A DNA stretch of 40,758 nucleotides from an uncultured Sutterellaceae bacterium (GCA_902797695.1 CADBTW010000077.1:1-40758), one strand, 5' to 3'; shown: positions 1 to 8,810, numbered from the stretch's first letter. The notes: a model not told the origin generated them from the letters alone. Numbers and translations: made by a program.

Positions 1-42
1 AGTCGGTTGTATTTCCGGTGAAAGTAGGTCACCGTCAGGCTC
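1..42 (+). rRNA. rrf: 5S ribosomal RNA, 3' end only
   Basis: The first ~42 bases match the conserved 3' end of betaproteobacterial 5S rRNA: the loop-E/helix-IV segment GTGAAAGTAGGTCACCG followed by the closing-helix strand TCAGGC. The 5' part lies outside the window. A strong terminator follows about 11 bases later, as expected for the end of an rRNA operon. The exact 3' end is uncertain by a few bases. Confidence 0.85.
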
Positions 43-52
43 CCTCATCACG

Positions 53-90
53 CAAGCCCCCGAAGGATTACTCCTCCGGGGGCTTGTCAT
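53..90 (+). terminator. rRNA operon terminator
   Basis: A 15-bp stem with one mismatch (53-67 with 72-86), GC-rich at the base, has a TTAC loop and is followed by TCATTTCT. It sits just after the 5S end and would stop transcription from the rRNA operon before the porin genes. Confidence 0.8.
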
Positions 91-150
91 TTCTAAGTAC
101 TCTTTCCCGCAACAACGCTTCGTTGGGAAGCCGGAAGTCGGGGATGTCCC

Positions 151-179
151 TTATTTGTTGCAGGCCCGCAACATAAAAT
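151..179 (+). promoter_or_regulatory. candidate promoter of first porin
   Basis: TTATTT (151-156), a 17-base spacer and TAAAAT (174-179) lie 130 bases before the porin start. The spacer carries a small inverted repeat GTTGC/GCAAC (157-161 and 168-172). The -35 match is poor, so this is only a candidate. The remaining leader (180-305) shows no other clear signal. Confidence 0.35.
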
Positions 180-305
180 TGGGAATGCAGTGTCTGGGGG
201 GGCTAAGGTCTGAATCGTTCCCTTAAGGTTCGGGGGAAACCGGCCGGTCCGCCTCGCGCCAGATCGGTAAAAGTCCTCCGGGCTTCATTTGATAAGACGA
301 CAAAA

Positions 306-1508
306 ATGAAAACCACCAAGAAACTGCTTGCCGCTGCGGTTCTCGCAGCCTTTGGAACGTCTGTCTGGGCCGCGCCGACCGTCACTATCTACGGCACCGT
401 CGACACGGCTCTCGTTTACCAGCACTCCCGCACGTCCTATGGCGGCGACGTCGGCCAGGCGCTCGGCGAAAAAGGCATCACGAGCGGCTCTACCGACACG
501 CTCTCGATGGAGTCCGGCATCAACGAGCCCTCCAAGTGGGGCCTCCGTGGAGAAGAAAAAATCGGAGGCGCGACTGTCGCATTCAACCTCCAGAGCGGGA
601 TCAACACCGACGACGGCACGACGAAGCAGGGCGGCCGTCTCTTCGGCCGAGAGGCGCTTCTCAGCGTTTCCGGCAAGTACGGCACGCTCGCAGCCGGCCG
701 CATGGGCGCGGTCGGTTCCTCCTGCGGCACCTTCGACATCACCCAGGCGATCGCCGAGTCCTTCGACGGCTTCGACTACCTCGACATGGGCATGACCCTC
801 ACGGACCGCTACGACAACATGCTCACCTACCAGACCCCGAAGTACGCGGGCCTGCAGGCGACTCTCCAGTATTCCTTTAAGACCGACCAGAAGGACGGCG
901 TGGGAACCGAGGGCAAGGCGAGCGCTAACCGCTACGCGGGCGCTGCCGTCACCTACGAGATCGGGAAGCTCCAGTCCGTCCTCTCCTACGAGTTCCTCGA
1001 TCATTCCAATATCTCCTACAACTCGAAGGACGGCCACATCATTTCGCTCGGCGCGAACTACGACTTCGGCGTCGCCCAGGTCTTCGGCCTCGCGAAGTAC
1101 GTCACCGGCGTGAACACCTTCGCGGGCTACTATGCGGATGACTACGCGGAAGATGTCGGCGCCGCTCTTGCCGAAGAGGGGCTCGATGGCGTCACCTTCC
1201 GCGGCGCGAAGGGCTACAACCTCCACCTCGGCGCGATTGTTCCGATGTTCGGCGGCAGCCTCACGGGCGGCCTCTACTATGCTGACGGCGACGCGAAGCT
1301 TTCTAACGGGCTCGCGAAGGTCGACCTCAAGGCGTTTGGCGCGTCCTTCAAGTATGCCTATCCGCTCAGCAAGCGCACCGACATCTACTGCGGCGTCGAT
1401 TTCGCCCAGCAGAAGGTCGACAACCTGAAGGTTCTCGGCACCGGTGTCTCGGGCGACGAAAAGGACACGAACACCGCCGTGTTCGCTGGTCTCACCCACC
1501 GCTTCTAA
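306..1508 (+). CDS. Gram-negative porin, Omp32 type
   Basis: Outer-membrane trimeric porin of 400 residues, expected to form a 16-strand barrel for passive diffusion of small, probably anionic, solutes. Residues 1-22 are a signal peptide (KK, then an Ala/Leu/Val stretch ending in VWA), and the mature protein starts APTVTIYG, the usual first beta strand of Burkholderiales porins. The L3-type region contains the family pattern around FGREALLSVSGKYGTLAAGR. The C-terminus is LTHRF, with the terminal Phe recognised by the BAM complex. The ATG follows a weak ribosome site. The gene is closely similar to the next gene, so the two are a tandem duplication. It lies directly after an rRNA operon and has its own terminator. 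Family is certain; substrate is not known. Confidence 0.95.
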   Translation: MKTTKKLLAAAVLAAFGTSVWAAPTVTIYGTVDTALVYQHSRTSYGGDVGQALGEKGITSGSTDTLSMESGINEPSKWGLRGEEKIGGATVAFNLQSGINTDDGTTKQGGRLFGREALLSVSGKYGTLAAGRMGAVGSSCGTFDITQAIAESFDGFDYLDMGMTLTDRYDNMLTYQTPKYAGLQATLQYSFKTDQKDGVGTEGKASANRYAGAAVTYEIGKLQSVLSYEFLDHSNISYNSKDGHIISLGANYDFGVAQVFGLAKYVTGVNTFAGYYADDYAEDVGAALAEEGLDGVTFRGAKGYNLHLGAIVPMFGGSLTGGLYYADGDAKLSNGLAKVDLKAFGASFKYAYPLSKRTDIYCGVDFAQQKVDNLKVLGTGVSGDEKDTNTAVFAGLTHRF

Positions 1509-1570
1509 CCATTTCCCTGCGTGCTGGAATGCCGTTCCCCGAAACGGCTTCCGGTACTGGGAAGCCATGG

Positions 1571-1620
1571 GCCCGCAGCGAAGGCCGGACACTCCCGGCC
1601 AGCTGCGGGCTTTCCTTTTT
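1571..1620 (+). terminator. terminator after first porin
   Basis: GCCCGCAGC (1571-1579) pairs perfectly with GCTGCGGGC (1602-1610). The loop holds a second small GGCCGG/CCGGCC hairpin, and a T-rich tail TTTCCTTTTT follows. It separates the two porin genes into independent transcripts. Confidence 0.85.
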
Positions 1621-1699
1621 CCCGGAATTCCACGCTGCCGGAAAAAGCTGGTTTAGACAGGTTCTGTGCGAATCAGGGGGAAGGGTTTTCACTATTCTG

Positions 1700-1728
1700 T
1701 TGCGTCTAAACAACAATAATATTGATAA
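1700..1728 (+). promoter_or_regulatory. candidate promoter of second porin
   Basis: TTGCGT (1700-1705), a 17-base AT-rich spacer and TGATAA (1723-1728). It is the best sigma70-like pair in the 330-base gap between the porins, and its -10 lies inside the candidate Fur box. Confidence 0.5.
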
Positions 1729-1737
1729 GAATTCTCA
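1723..1737 (+). promoter_or_regulatory. candidate Fur box before second porin
   Basis: TGATAAG-A-ATTCTCA fits the 7-1-7 Fur model (TGATAAT-N-ATTATCA) at 12 of 14 positions. It overlaps the likely -10, so Fur-Fe(II) binding would block transcription. No equivalent site is seen before the first porin. This suggests iron-responsive expression of the second copy; it is inference from the motif only. Confidence 0.6.
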
Positions 1738-1838
1738 TTCTGACTATTGTTCCCCAAGTTCCCTCTAGGCAGGGATCCTTTTCCTGCGTTCCGCCCGGGT
1801 CGGACGGGATCACAAACAAACTTTCAAAGAAGAGAAAA

Positions 1839-3020
1839 ATGGCTTCCAAGAAACTTATCGCCGCTGCCCTTCTTGCAGCGTTCGGAACCGCCGCCTACGC
1901 CGCTCCTAGCGTGACGCTCTACGGCATCGTCGACACGGGCTTCGCCTACCAGCATACGCGCGACTCCTCGAACTTCACGGTTGCTGGCGTAAAGTTCGGA
2001 GAGACTGTTTCCCAGGACCAGTTCTCGATGGAGTCCGGCATCAACGAGACCTCCCGCTGGGGCCTGAGGGGTGAGGAGGAGATCGGCGGCGTCACCGTCG
2101 GCTTCAACCTCGAGAACGCCTTCAATTCTGACGACGGCGAGGCTGACGACCGCCTCTTCCAGCGTGAAGCCCTTCTCAGCGTTTCCGGGAAGTACGGCAC
2201 GCTCGCCGCCGGCCGCATGGGCGCGGTCGGTTCTTCCGCCGGCACCTTCGACATCACCCAGGCGACTGCTGACTCCTTCGACGGCGAAGACTTCACGACC
2301 CCGGTCCAGACGATGACGGACCGCTACGACAACATGCTGACCTACCAGACCCCGAAGCTCGCGGGCTTCCAGGCGACGGTCCAGTATTCCTTCAAGACGA
2401 ACCAGAAGGACGGGGAGGGTGTCGAAGGCAAGTCGAGCGCCGACCGCTTCGCGGGCGCCGCGCTCACGTACGAAGCCGGCAAGTTCCAGTCCGTCTTCTC
2501 CTACGAGTGGCTCGACCGCTCCAACAAGTCCTACAACTCGAAGGACGGCATGATCTACTCCCTCGGCGCGAACTATGACTTCGACGTCGTCCAGGTCTTC
2601 GGCCTCGTGAAGTACGTCGACGGCGTGAATTCCTTCGCTGGCTTCAATGCGGATGAGGTCGAGCTGAGCGATGAGACTCTCGCTGATCTCGACTCGCTCG
2701 GGTTCCAGTTCAAGGGCGCGAAGGGCTACAACCTGCATCTCGGCGCGATCGTCCCGATGTTCGGCGGCAGCCTCACGGGCGGCCTCTACTACGCGGACGG
2801 CAAGCTGAAGGCGAACGGCGTGGCTGATGCCGACCTCACGGCCTATGGTGCTGAGTTCCGGTTCGTTTACCCGGTCAGCAAGCGCACCGACCTCTACTGC
2901 GGCGCCGACTTCACGCAGCGCAAGCTTGACAGCGTGAAGGTCAAGGGCCTTGGCTCTGTTTCCGGCGACTGGAAGCAGACCGAGACCGCCGTGTACGCCG
3001 GCCTCACCCATCGCTTCTAA
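1839..3020 (+). CDS. Gram-negative porin, second tandem paralog
   Basis: Outer-membrane diffusion porin of 393 residues, close paralog of the gene upstream. The reading frame stays open to 1722, but the ATG at 1839 is chosen because it follows AAGAAGAG and begins a clean signal peptide (residues 1-21, MASKKL to AAYA), with the mature protein starting APSVTLYG. The shared segment ALLSVSGKYGTLAAGRMGAV, the LHLGAIVPMFGGSLTGGLYY strand pair and the terminal GLTHRF are nearly identical in both copies. Differences cluster in the probable surface loops (mature N-terminal third and around residues 265-290). A candidate Fur box lies over its promoter, so the two porins are probably expressed under different conditions. 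Confidence 0.95.
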   Translation: MASKKLIAAALLAAFGTAAYAAPSVTLYGIVDTGFAYQHTRDSSNFTVAGVKFGETVSQDQFSMESGINETSRWGLRGEEEIGGVTVGFNLENAFNSDDGEADDRLFQREALLSVSGKYGTLAAGRMGAVGSSAGTFDITQATADSFDGEDFTTPVQTMTDRYDNMLTYQTPKLAGFQATVQYSFKTNQKDGEGVEGKSSADRFAGAALTYEAGKFQSVFSYEWLDRSNKSYNSKDGMIYSLGANYDFDVVQVFGLVKYVDGVNSFAGFNADEVELSDETLADLDSLGFQFKGAKGYNLHLGAIVPMFGGSLTGGLYYADGKLKANGVADADLTAYGAEFRFVYPVSKRTDLYCGADFTQRKLDSVKVKGLGSVSGDWKQTETAVYAGLTHRF

Positions 3021-3072
3021 TCGGTTTTCTCTTCTGCCAGCCTTTCCCCTGGCAGGATGAACCGCACGAAAG

Positions 3073-3117
3073 AAACCCGCGGGCATTGGAAGAGATCCAG
3101 TGCGCCACGGGTTTTCC
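3073..3117 (+). terminator. bidirectional terminator between porin and msrAB
   Basis: AAACCCG...CGGGTTT outer stem with an inner TGGA/TCCA helix, followed by TTTTCCTT on the plus strand and TTTCTTTCG on the minus strand. It can end both the porin transcript and the converging msrAB transcript. Confidence 0.7.
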
Positions 3118-3228
3118 TTATTCGGATTCCGGGAACGGCCTGAGCCACCGTCTCCGCCACTTTCCTTTCTAAGCGGAAGCAGGGGGCAGGACAGTGCCTT
3201 CAGGCGAGATGCATCTATAGGGAAGCCA

Positions 3229-4305
3229 TTACTTCACGTACTTCAGCCACTCGCCGTACCCCGCCTTCTCCATCTCTTCCTTCGGGATGAAGCGGAGCGC
3301 TGCGGAATTCATGCAATAGCGCATCCCCCCGCGGTCCTTCGGCCCGTCCGGGAAGACGTGCCCTAGGTGGCTTCCGCTCGCGGACTTCACTTCGGTCCGC
3401 AGCATGCCGTAGGAATGGTCGTCGGAATTCCTGATGCTCGCCCCGGGGAGCGGCTTCACGAAGGAGGGCCACCCGGTCCCGGAGTCGAACTTGTCCGTGG
3501 AGGAGAAGAGCGGTTCGCCCGACACGATGTCGACGTAGATCCCCTTCCGATGGTTGTTCCAGTAGGCGTTCCTGAAGGGCGGTTCGGTACCGCACTGCTG
3601 GGTTACCTCGTACTGGACGGGGGAAAGGCGCTTCTTCAGGTCCTCGTCCGTTTCCGCCTTCCTGAATCCCTTTCCGGTCGGGCGGAGGAGCTTCGCTTCG
3701 TCTATCGAAGCTTTCGGCACGTGGCAGTATCCGCCCGGGTTCTTCACGAGGTACTTCTGGTGGTAGGCCTCTGCCGTGAAGAAGTTCCTGAGCGGGGCCA
3801 CTTCGAGCGCGAGCGGCTTCTGGCATTTCTTCGCAAGCGCTTCGACGCTCTTCCGGATTTCGGCAAGATCCTTCGGGGCTGCGTAGTAGACCCCGCAGCG
3901 GTACTGCACCCCTTCGTCGTTTCCCTGCCGGTTCTTCGCCGTCGGGTCGATCGAGCGGTAGAAGACCTGAAGCAGGAATCCTAGGTCAACCTTCTTCGGG
4001 TCATAGAAGACGTGGGTGGTCTCCGCGAACCCGCGGCGGCCCGAGCACACCTCGCGGTAGGTCGGGCGGGGCCCGTCCGTTCCGTTCGCGTAGCCGACTT
4101 CGGTCGCGGTGACGCCGTAGACCCCCCGCATGTATTCCTCGGTGCCCCAGAAGCACCCTCCCGCGAGATAAATCGAGCGCTGCCCCGGCACGGTCCCGAG
4201 AGGATCGGGGAAGGATTCGTCCTTCTTCGCCTCGGCGTTCCGGTTGCAGGAAGCGAGGATGAGGACGGCGGCGGACGCGAGAACGGTGCGGCGGACGAGA
4301 GGCAT
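3229..4305 (-). CDS. msrAB: fused methionine sulfoxide reductase MsrA-MsrB, lipoprotein
   Basis: Reduces both S- and R-methionine sulfoxide in oxidised proteins. The 358-residue protein has a lipoprotein signal (lipobox LASC, Cys20), so it should be anchored in the cell envelope and act on periplasmic proteins. The MsrA domain (about 43-205) carries the catalytic GGCFWG motif with Cys51 and a candidate resolving Cys194. The MsrB domain (about 225-350) shows QCGTEPPF (Cys238), [19 protein letters not shown] and the catalytic RYCMNSA with Cys331. The usual MsrB zinc CxxC pairs are not seen. No thioredoxin-like domain is fused, so electrons must come from a separate partner such as a DsbD/CcdA-type system; none is encoded nearby. 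It is a single-gene unit. Confidence 0.95.
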   Translation of the reverse strand: MPLVRRTVLASAAVLILASCNRNAEAKKDESFPDPLGTVPGQRSIYLAGGCFWGTEEYMRGVYGVTATEVGYANGTDGPRPTYREVCSGRRGFAETTHVFYDPKKVDLGFLLQVFYRSIDPTAKNRQGNDEGVQYRCGVYYAAPKDLAEIRKSVEALAKKCQKPLALEVAPLRNFFTAEAYHQKYLVKNPGGYCHVPKASIDEAKLLRPTGKGFRKAETDEDLKKRLSPVQYEVTQQCGTEPPFRNAYWNNHRKGIYVDIVSGEPLFSSTDKFDSGTGWPSFVKPLPGASIRNSDDHSYGMLRTEVKSASGSHLGHVFPDGPKDRGGMRYCMNSAALRFIPKEEMEKAGYGEWLKYVK

Positions 4306-4833
4306 GGGAGGTTCCTCCTTATGTCGAAGCGGAGCGGCTTCACGGAGCTTCCTTCAGGCAGAGGATGGAAGCGGGAAGCGGCAAATGATTCTCGTCCCAT
4401 TCTAAGGGAAGGAATCGGTTTCCCTGCAGGGGCGCAGCAGCATCCTTTGCGCTTTATATCCCGCCCTGGTTCCTTCTTCACCGGAAGTGGTAGGCGTGTT
4501 CCTTTCCGCACCGCTTCCGCAAGGCAGGAGGGATCTTTCCCCGCAGGCGTGCGGGAAGTTTAAAGACAAGCCGCAAGAAATTGAAATTAAAAAACAATTT
4601 CCGAGCAAAAAATTTCGCTTTTCCGCTTCTGCAGACTTATAATTGGAGTAGGTAGGGAATATTCCCTATCTGCGATGGCTTCCCGGGTACAAAAGGTTTT
4701 GCGCGGGTGGGTTGACGGGAAAAAGCCGGGCGGGTACGCCCCTTCTCCTCCTCGCAAGCGGCAAGCCCTGCGCTCTGGCGCCTCTCCGGGCGGCTTTGCA
4801 AGATGCCAGGTTCATTGGCTAAGGAGGACAGTC
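4306..4833. other. 528-base gene-free divergent region msrAB / usp
   Basis: It holds the divergent control regions of msrAB and the stress-protein gene. A short hairpin CCCGCA-GGCG-TGCGGG lies at 4540-4555, followed by an A/T-rich stretch (4556-4643) that ends in a consensus -10. The long 5' leader (about 4650-4833) is GC-rich. Open frames cross it, but none has protein-like composition or a ribosome site. Confidence 0.6.
4614..4643 (+). promoter_or_regulatory. candidate promoter of universal stress protein gene
   Basis: A perfect TATAAT (4638-4643) follows an A/T-rich upstream element. The -35 is weak (TTCGCT, 4614-4619, 18-base spacer). The predicted transcript would have a leader of about 185 bases before the ATG at 4834. 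Confidence 0.6.
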
Positions 4834-5766
4834 ATGAGAATTCTCTTCGCAGTCGACGGCAGCGTCTACAGTGCCTACGCGGCGCGCTTCATCGCTTCTG
4901 TCTCAGCCGCAAATGGCGTGAAGCCCGAGCTCGAGATCCTGAACGTGCAGAAGCCGGCGAGCATGCTCGTTCCCGAGATCAAGAGGAAGAACGCTCCGGA
5001 AGCGTACAGCCGCAAGGCTGACAGGGCGTTCGAGTCCGTTCGCAGGATACTGGGCGCGAAGGGGATCGAGGGCACCGAGAAGGTCCTGTTCGGCGACCCG
5101 GCCCAGGTGATCGCGGAAGAGACCTGGGACTTCAGGCCCGACGTGATCGTGATGGGGTCCCGCGGGCTCACGGACTTCGAGAAGCTCTTCATCGGCTCGG
5201 TCACGACGGGCGTTCTCGCCCGGTCCACGGTGCCGGTCCTCATGATCAGGAGCGACAGGCTCCCGCCTGTCGAAGGAATGAAGGTCCTCATTGCGGTTGA
5301 CGGCTCTCCCTATAGCGAAGCGGCCGCCCGCTATGTCACCTCCCACAGCGATTCCTTCGGCAAGGATCCCGAATTCACTCTCGTCACCGCGGTCGACGTC
5401 TATAGCGCGCTTTCCGGCCTCTACCCGGACGACGTCCCGCTTCCCGAGATACCAGACGAGTTCGCGACAGCCGAGAAGAACATGGCGGAAATCAACAAGC
5501 TGAAGCCCGGACTCCTGAAGAAAGGTCTGGAAGAGGCGATGGCGACGATCCGCCCGATCTTCGAAATGGCGAAGCTCCCGGTGAAGGAAGCGGCGATCGA
5601 GGGCGACGCGGGCGCGGCGATCGCGCGCTACGCGAAGCAGACGGGCGCGGACCTCGTCATCATGGGAACCCGCGGACGGAGCAACTTCGCGTCCGCCGTG
5701 CTCGGCTCCGTCACGTCCCGCGTCGCGGCGGACGGCACGGTGCCGCTCCTCGTGATCCCGGCGTAG
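4834..5766 (+). CDS. tandem-domain universal stress protein (UspA family)
   Basis: Cytoplasmic nucleotide-binding stress protein of 310 residues made of two Usp domains (about 1-145 and 150-310). Each ends in the ATP-binding pattern G-x2-G-x9-G-S: GSRG...IGS in the first half and GTRG...LGS in the second, and each starts with a beta strand plus VDGS (VDGSVYS, VDGSPYS). Both copies therefore look able to bind ATP. An upstream in-frame extension exists, but the ATG at 4834 is chosen for its strong AAGGAGGA site at 4821-4828 and the canonical MRILFAVDGS start. It is monocistronic with its own promoter and terminator. The precise stress role is not predictable. Confidence 0.93.
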   Translation: MRILFAVDGSVYSAYAARFIASVSAANGVKPELEILNVQKPASMLVPEIKRKNAPEAYSRKADRAFESVRRILGAKGIEGTEKVLFGDPAQVIAEETWDFRPDVIVMGSRGLTDFEKLFIGSVTTGVLARSTVPVLMIRSDRLPPVEGMKVLIAVDGSPYSEAAARYVTSHSDSFGKDPEFTLVTAVDVYSALSGLYPDDVPLPEIPDEFATAEKNMAEINKLKPGLLKKGLEEAMATIRPIFEMAKLPVKEAAIEGDAGAAIARYAKQTGADLVIMGTRGRSNFASAVLGSVTSRVAADGTVPLLVIPA

Positions 5767-5823
5767 GTTTCCGCATGAGGCGGGGGAGGCCTCCTCCCTC
5801 TTCCCCCGCTTCAGCAGGAAAAG

Positions 5824-5852
5824 GGCCCCGGAAGCGATTCCGGGGCCTTCGC
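5824..5852 (+). terminator. terminator between usp and uvrA-like gene
   Basis: Perfect 10-bp stem GGCCCCGGAA (5824-5833) with TTCCGGGGCC (5838-5847) around a GCGA loop. It lies between two converging genes and probably serves both. The tail TTCGCATTTC is only moderately T-rich. Confidence 0.75.
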
Positions 5853-5856
5853 ATTT

Positions 5857-8352
5857 CTAGAGGAATCGCCCGGTGAGGCTTTCCTTCGAGCGCCGGATCC
5901 CGGCCACGGTGCCGCGGGCGACGATCCTGCCGCCCTCGCTTCCACCGCCCGGCCCCATGTCGACCACATAGTCCGCGTTCCGGATGAGGTCGAGGTCGTG
6001 CTCGATCACGACGACTGTGGCCCCCGCTTCGACGAGGGACTGGAAGATCCGGATCAGGTTCCGGACGTCGAGCGGATGGAGTCCGATCGTCGGCTCGTCG
6101 AAGACGAACACGGCGTCATCCTGCCCGCGCCCCATTTCCGACTCGAGCTTCAGGCGCTGGGCTTCGCCGCCCGAGAGTCCCGGAGTCTCCTCCCCGAGCG
6201 CGAGGTAGCCGAGCCCGAGCTTCGAGAGCGTCGCGAGGTGCCGTCCGATCACGGAGTCCGCGGGGAAAAGGGGCGTCGCTTCCTCCACCGTCATCCGCAT
6301 GAGTTCGGGGAGGCTGTAGGACTTTCCGTCAGCCGCCTTCCAGCGCACTCCGTCCGCGCTCCGCGCGTAGCGGGACCCCCGGCAGTCGGGGCACTCCACC
6401 TCGACATCCGGCAGGAACTGGACGTCGAGCGTGATGACGCCGGTCCCGTCGCAGCGGGAGCAGCGGAGCCTTCCCGTGTTGTAGGAGAAGTCCCCGGCCT
6501 TCCACTTTCCCGCCTTCGCGTCCGGGGTCTTCGCGAAGAGCTTCCGCAGCTCGTCGTGGATTCCCGCGTATGTCGCTACCGTGCTCCGGATGTTGATCCC
6601 GATCGGGGTCGAGTCGATCAGCTCGATCCGCCGGATGCCGGGAGCGGAAACCGCCTTCACGTGCGGCGGGAGCGGAAGTCCCTTCGCCGCTGCGTCGACC
6701 GCGGGAACGAGGCTTTCGAGGACGAGCGTCGTCTTTCCGGAGCCGGAGACGCCGGTCACCGCGGTGAGGCGCCCCTTCGGGATCGAGGCGGAAAGCGCCT
6801 TCACGGTGTGGATCGGCCCGGTCTCGAGCCTTATCTCCCCGAGCGAGAAGATTTCGTTTTCCCTGAGTAGCGGCCGGATCCTCTCCTCCCGCCCCGCGAG
6901 GAAGGGGCCGATGAGGGACACCGGATTCCGGCTGAGCTCTTCCACCGATCCTTCCGCGATCACGGTGCCGCCGTTCTTCCCGGCTCCCGGCCCCATCTCG
7001 ACCAGGTGGTCCGCGTGCCTGAGGACGTCCGTGTCGTGGTCGACGAGCACCACCGTGTTCCCGTCCCGGACGAGGTCGTCCATGACGCCCGTGAGCCCCC
7101 GGAGGTTGAAGGGGTGGAGCCCGATCGAAGGCTCGTCGAGGACGTAGAGGACGCCGGTCGTGCGGTTCCGGACGGCTCGCGCGAGCTGCACCCGTTGCCG
7201 CTCGCCGTTCGAAAGCGTGGAGGCCGCCCGGTCGAGCGCGAGGTATCCGAGCCCGAGGTCCATGAGGCGCTTCGCCGCGTCGAGGAACGATTCGCAGATC
7301 GCTTCCGCCATCTTCCGCATTTCAGGGGGAAGGCTCGCGGGAACCCCTTTCACCCAGGGGACGAGCTCAGTGAGCGTCATCGAGGTGGCCTCTGCCAGGC
7401 TGATCCCCCGGAGCCGCGGCGCTCGCGCGGCGTCCGAAAGCCGCGTCCCGTGGCACTCGGGGCAGGTTCCGGCCTTCAGGAACCGCTCGATCCGCTTCAT
7501 CCCCTTCTCGTCCTTCACCTTCGCGAGCGAGTTCTCGACCGTGCGGACCGCGCTGTAGTACGTGAAGTCCATCTCGGCCGTCTGCTCGGTCTTCTTGTTC
7601 ACGTAGATGATGTGGCGCTTCTCGGCCGGGCCGTGGTAGACGATCTCCTTCTCTTCAGGCGTCAGGTCGCGGAACGGGACGTTCGTGCGGACGCCCATCT
7701 CGCGGCAGACGTCCTTCATGAGGGCCCACATGAGGGTCCCCCAGACCGCGACCGCCCCCTCGTCGATCGTGAGCGACTCGTCGGGAACGAGCTTCGACTC
7801 GTCGACCGTGCGGACGACGCCGGTGCCCCCGCAGCGCGGGCAGGCGCCGGAACTGTTGAAGGCGAGCTCCTCGGCGCCCGGGCCGTAGAACTTCGTGCCG
7901 CAGCGGGGGCAGGTGATCTCTTCCATCAGGGCGACCGCGAAGGAGGGCGGGACGTACTCCCCGCAGTGCGGGCAGCGGTGGCTCGCGAGGCGCGAGAACA
8001 TGAGCCTGAGGCTGTTGAGAAGCTCGGTCATCGTCCCGAACGTGCTTCGGATCCCGGGAACTCCGGGGCGCTGCCGGAGCGCGAGCGCGGCAGGCACGTA
8101 CCGGACGTCGGAAACGTCGGAGCGGGCCGCTTCAGAAAGCCTCCGGCGCGTGTAGGTCGAAAGCGACTCGAGGTAGCGGCGGCTCCCCTCGGCGTAGAGC
8201 ACGCCGAGCGCGAGGGAGGACTTCCCGGAGCCGGACACCCCGGCGACGCCGACAATCCCGCCAAGCGGGATGTCAAGGTCCAGGTTCTTCAGGTTGTGGA
8301 CCCGCGCGCCGCGCACTTCGATGTGGCCGGGGCCAGTCGCTTTCTTAGCCAT
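5857..8352 (-). CDS. UvrA-like ABC excision ATPase (UvrA2 class)
   Basis: DNA-damage-recognition ABC protein of 831 residues, shorter than canonical UvrA (about 940), as is typical of UvrA2/DrrC-type proteins linked to drug or lesion tolerance rather than housekeeping repair. Two ABC modules are visible: Walker A GVSGSGKSS (about 38) with signature LSNGERQR (380) and Walker B VLYVLDEPS; then Walker A GVSGSGKTT (about 534) with signature LSGGEAQR and VFVFDEPT. The first signature has Asn in place of the second Gly. Zinc-type CxxC pairs occur at 127/130, 148/151, 171/174 and 297/300, and again near 625-655. The reduced size suggests loss or reduction of the UvrB-binding region. GGGAGA precedes the ATG. 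It stands alone, with no uvrB/C nearby. Confidence 0.88.
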   Translation of the reverse strand: MAKKATGPGHIEVRGARVHNLKNLDLDIPLGGIVGVAGVSGSGKSSLALGVLYAEGSRRYLESLSTYTRRRLSEAARSDVSDVRYVPAALALRQRPGVPGIRSTFGTMTELLNSLRLMFSRLASHRCPHCGEYVPPSFAVALMEEITCPRCGTKFYGPGAEELAFNSSGACPRCGGTGVVRTVDESKLVPDESLTIDEGAVAVWGTLMWALMKDVCREMGVRTNVPFRDLTPEEKEIVYHGPAEKRHIIYVNKKTEQTAEMDFTYYSAVRTVENSLAKVKDEKGMKRIERFLKAGTCPECHGTRLSDAARAPRLRGISLAEATSMTLTELVPWVKGVPASLPPEMRKMAEAICESFLDAAKRLMDLGLGYLALDRAASTLSNGERQRVQLARAVRNRTTGVLYVLDEPSIGLHPFNLRGLTGVMDDLVRDGNTVVLVDHDTDVLRHADHLVEMGPGAGKNGGTVIAEGSVEELSRNPVSLIGPFLAGREERIRPLLRENEIFSLGEIRLETGPIHTVKALSASIPKGRLTAVTGVSGSGKTTLVLESLVPAVDAAAKGLPLPPHVKAVSAPGIRRIELIDSTPIGINIRSTVATYAGIHDELRKLFAKTPDAKAGKWKAGDFSYNTGRLRCSRCDGTGVITLDVQFLPDVEVECPDCRGSRYARSADGVRWKAADGKSYSLPELMRMTVEEATPLFPADSVIGRHLATLSKLGLGYLALGEETPGLSGGEAQRLKLESEMGRGQDDAVFVFDEPTIGLHPLDVRNLIRIFQSLVEAGATVVVIEHDLDLIRNADYVVDMGPGGGSEGGRIVARGTVAGIRRSKESLTGRFL

Positions 8353-8412
8353 GGTTCTCTCCCAGTGGGAATCGTTGCTGCCGGGCCCGGTGCGTTCCGG
8401 GAATCCTGGATA

Positions 8413-8463
8413 TGAAAAGGCCGCCCGGGGGAGCTTTCAGGCTCCTGCCGCGCGGCCTTTTTT
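8413..8463 (-). terminator. ihfB terminator
   Basis: AAAAGGCCGC (8415-8424) pairs with GCGGCCTTTT (8452-8461), with an internal GGGAGC/GCTCC helix. Runs of A and T flank both sides, so it can work in both directions. It follows ihfB and precedes the uvrA-like start on the same strand. Confidence 0.8.
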
Positions 8464-8495
8464 CCGCTCCTTCAGGAAAAGGGGCGAAGGCGAAG

Positions 8496-8810
8496 CTACT
8501 TTGCCTTCTTCGCGGAGCTGTCGACCCTCTGGCGCATTTCCTTTCCGGCCTTGAAGTGCACGGCGTACTTCGCCGGCACCGGGACGCTTTCCCCGGTGCG
8601 GGGATTGCGGCCGATGCGGGCCGGGCGGTAGTTGAGGGAGAAGGAGCCGAAGCCGCGGATCTCGATCCGGCGGCCGGACGAGATCGCCTTCCCCATTTCG
8701 TCAAAGAGGATCCTCACCGCTTCGTCCGCTTCCTTCCCGGAGATCCCGGGGATCCTTTCGTTCAGGATGTTGATGAGTTCGGAACGGGTGACTGCAGACG
8801 ACTTGGACAT
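8496..8810 (-). CDS. ihfB: integration host factor beta subunit
   Basis: DNA-bending nucleoid protein of 104 residues, normally working as a heterodimer with IHF-alpha in recombination, replication and promoter activation. The IHF-beta hallmark is RRIEIRGFGSFSLNYR (about 47-62), followed by the beta-arm tip RNPRTG with the DNA-intercalating Pro70 and by KYAVHFKAGKEMR. A lysine-rich tail (SSAKKAK) extends the C-terminus. No ihfA and no rpsA lie next to it. In many proteobacteria ihfB follows rpsA, so this solitary location is uncommon. It has a good promoter and its own terminator. An HU-like paralog cannot be fully excluded, but the core motif favours IHF-beta. Confidence 0.88.
   Translation of the reverse strand: MSKSSAVTRSELINILNERIPGISGKEADEAVRILFDEMGKAISSGRRIEIRGFGSFSLNYRPARIGRNPRTGESVPVPAKYAVHFKAGKEMRQRVDSSAKKAK

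Noticed and set aside
285-1592. Very long open frames antisense to the porins, reductase and other genes (up to about 700 codons)
   Set aside because: They mirror strongly expressed genes with GC-rich, RNY-type codon use, have Arg/Val/Glu-biased translations without domains, and lack ribosome sites. They are composition artefacts.
4385-4405. Possible Fur box upstream of msrAB (GAGAATCATT core on the minus strand)
   Set aside because: Only about 9 of 14 positions fit the 7-1-7 model, far below the site before the second porin.
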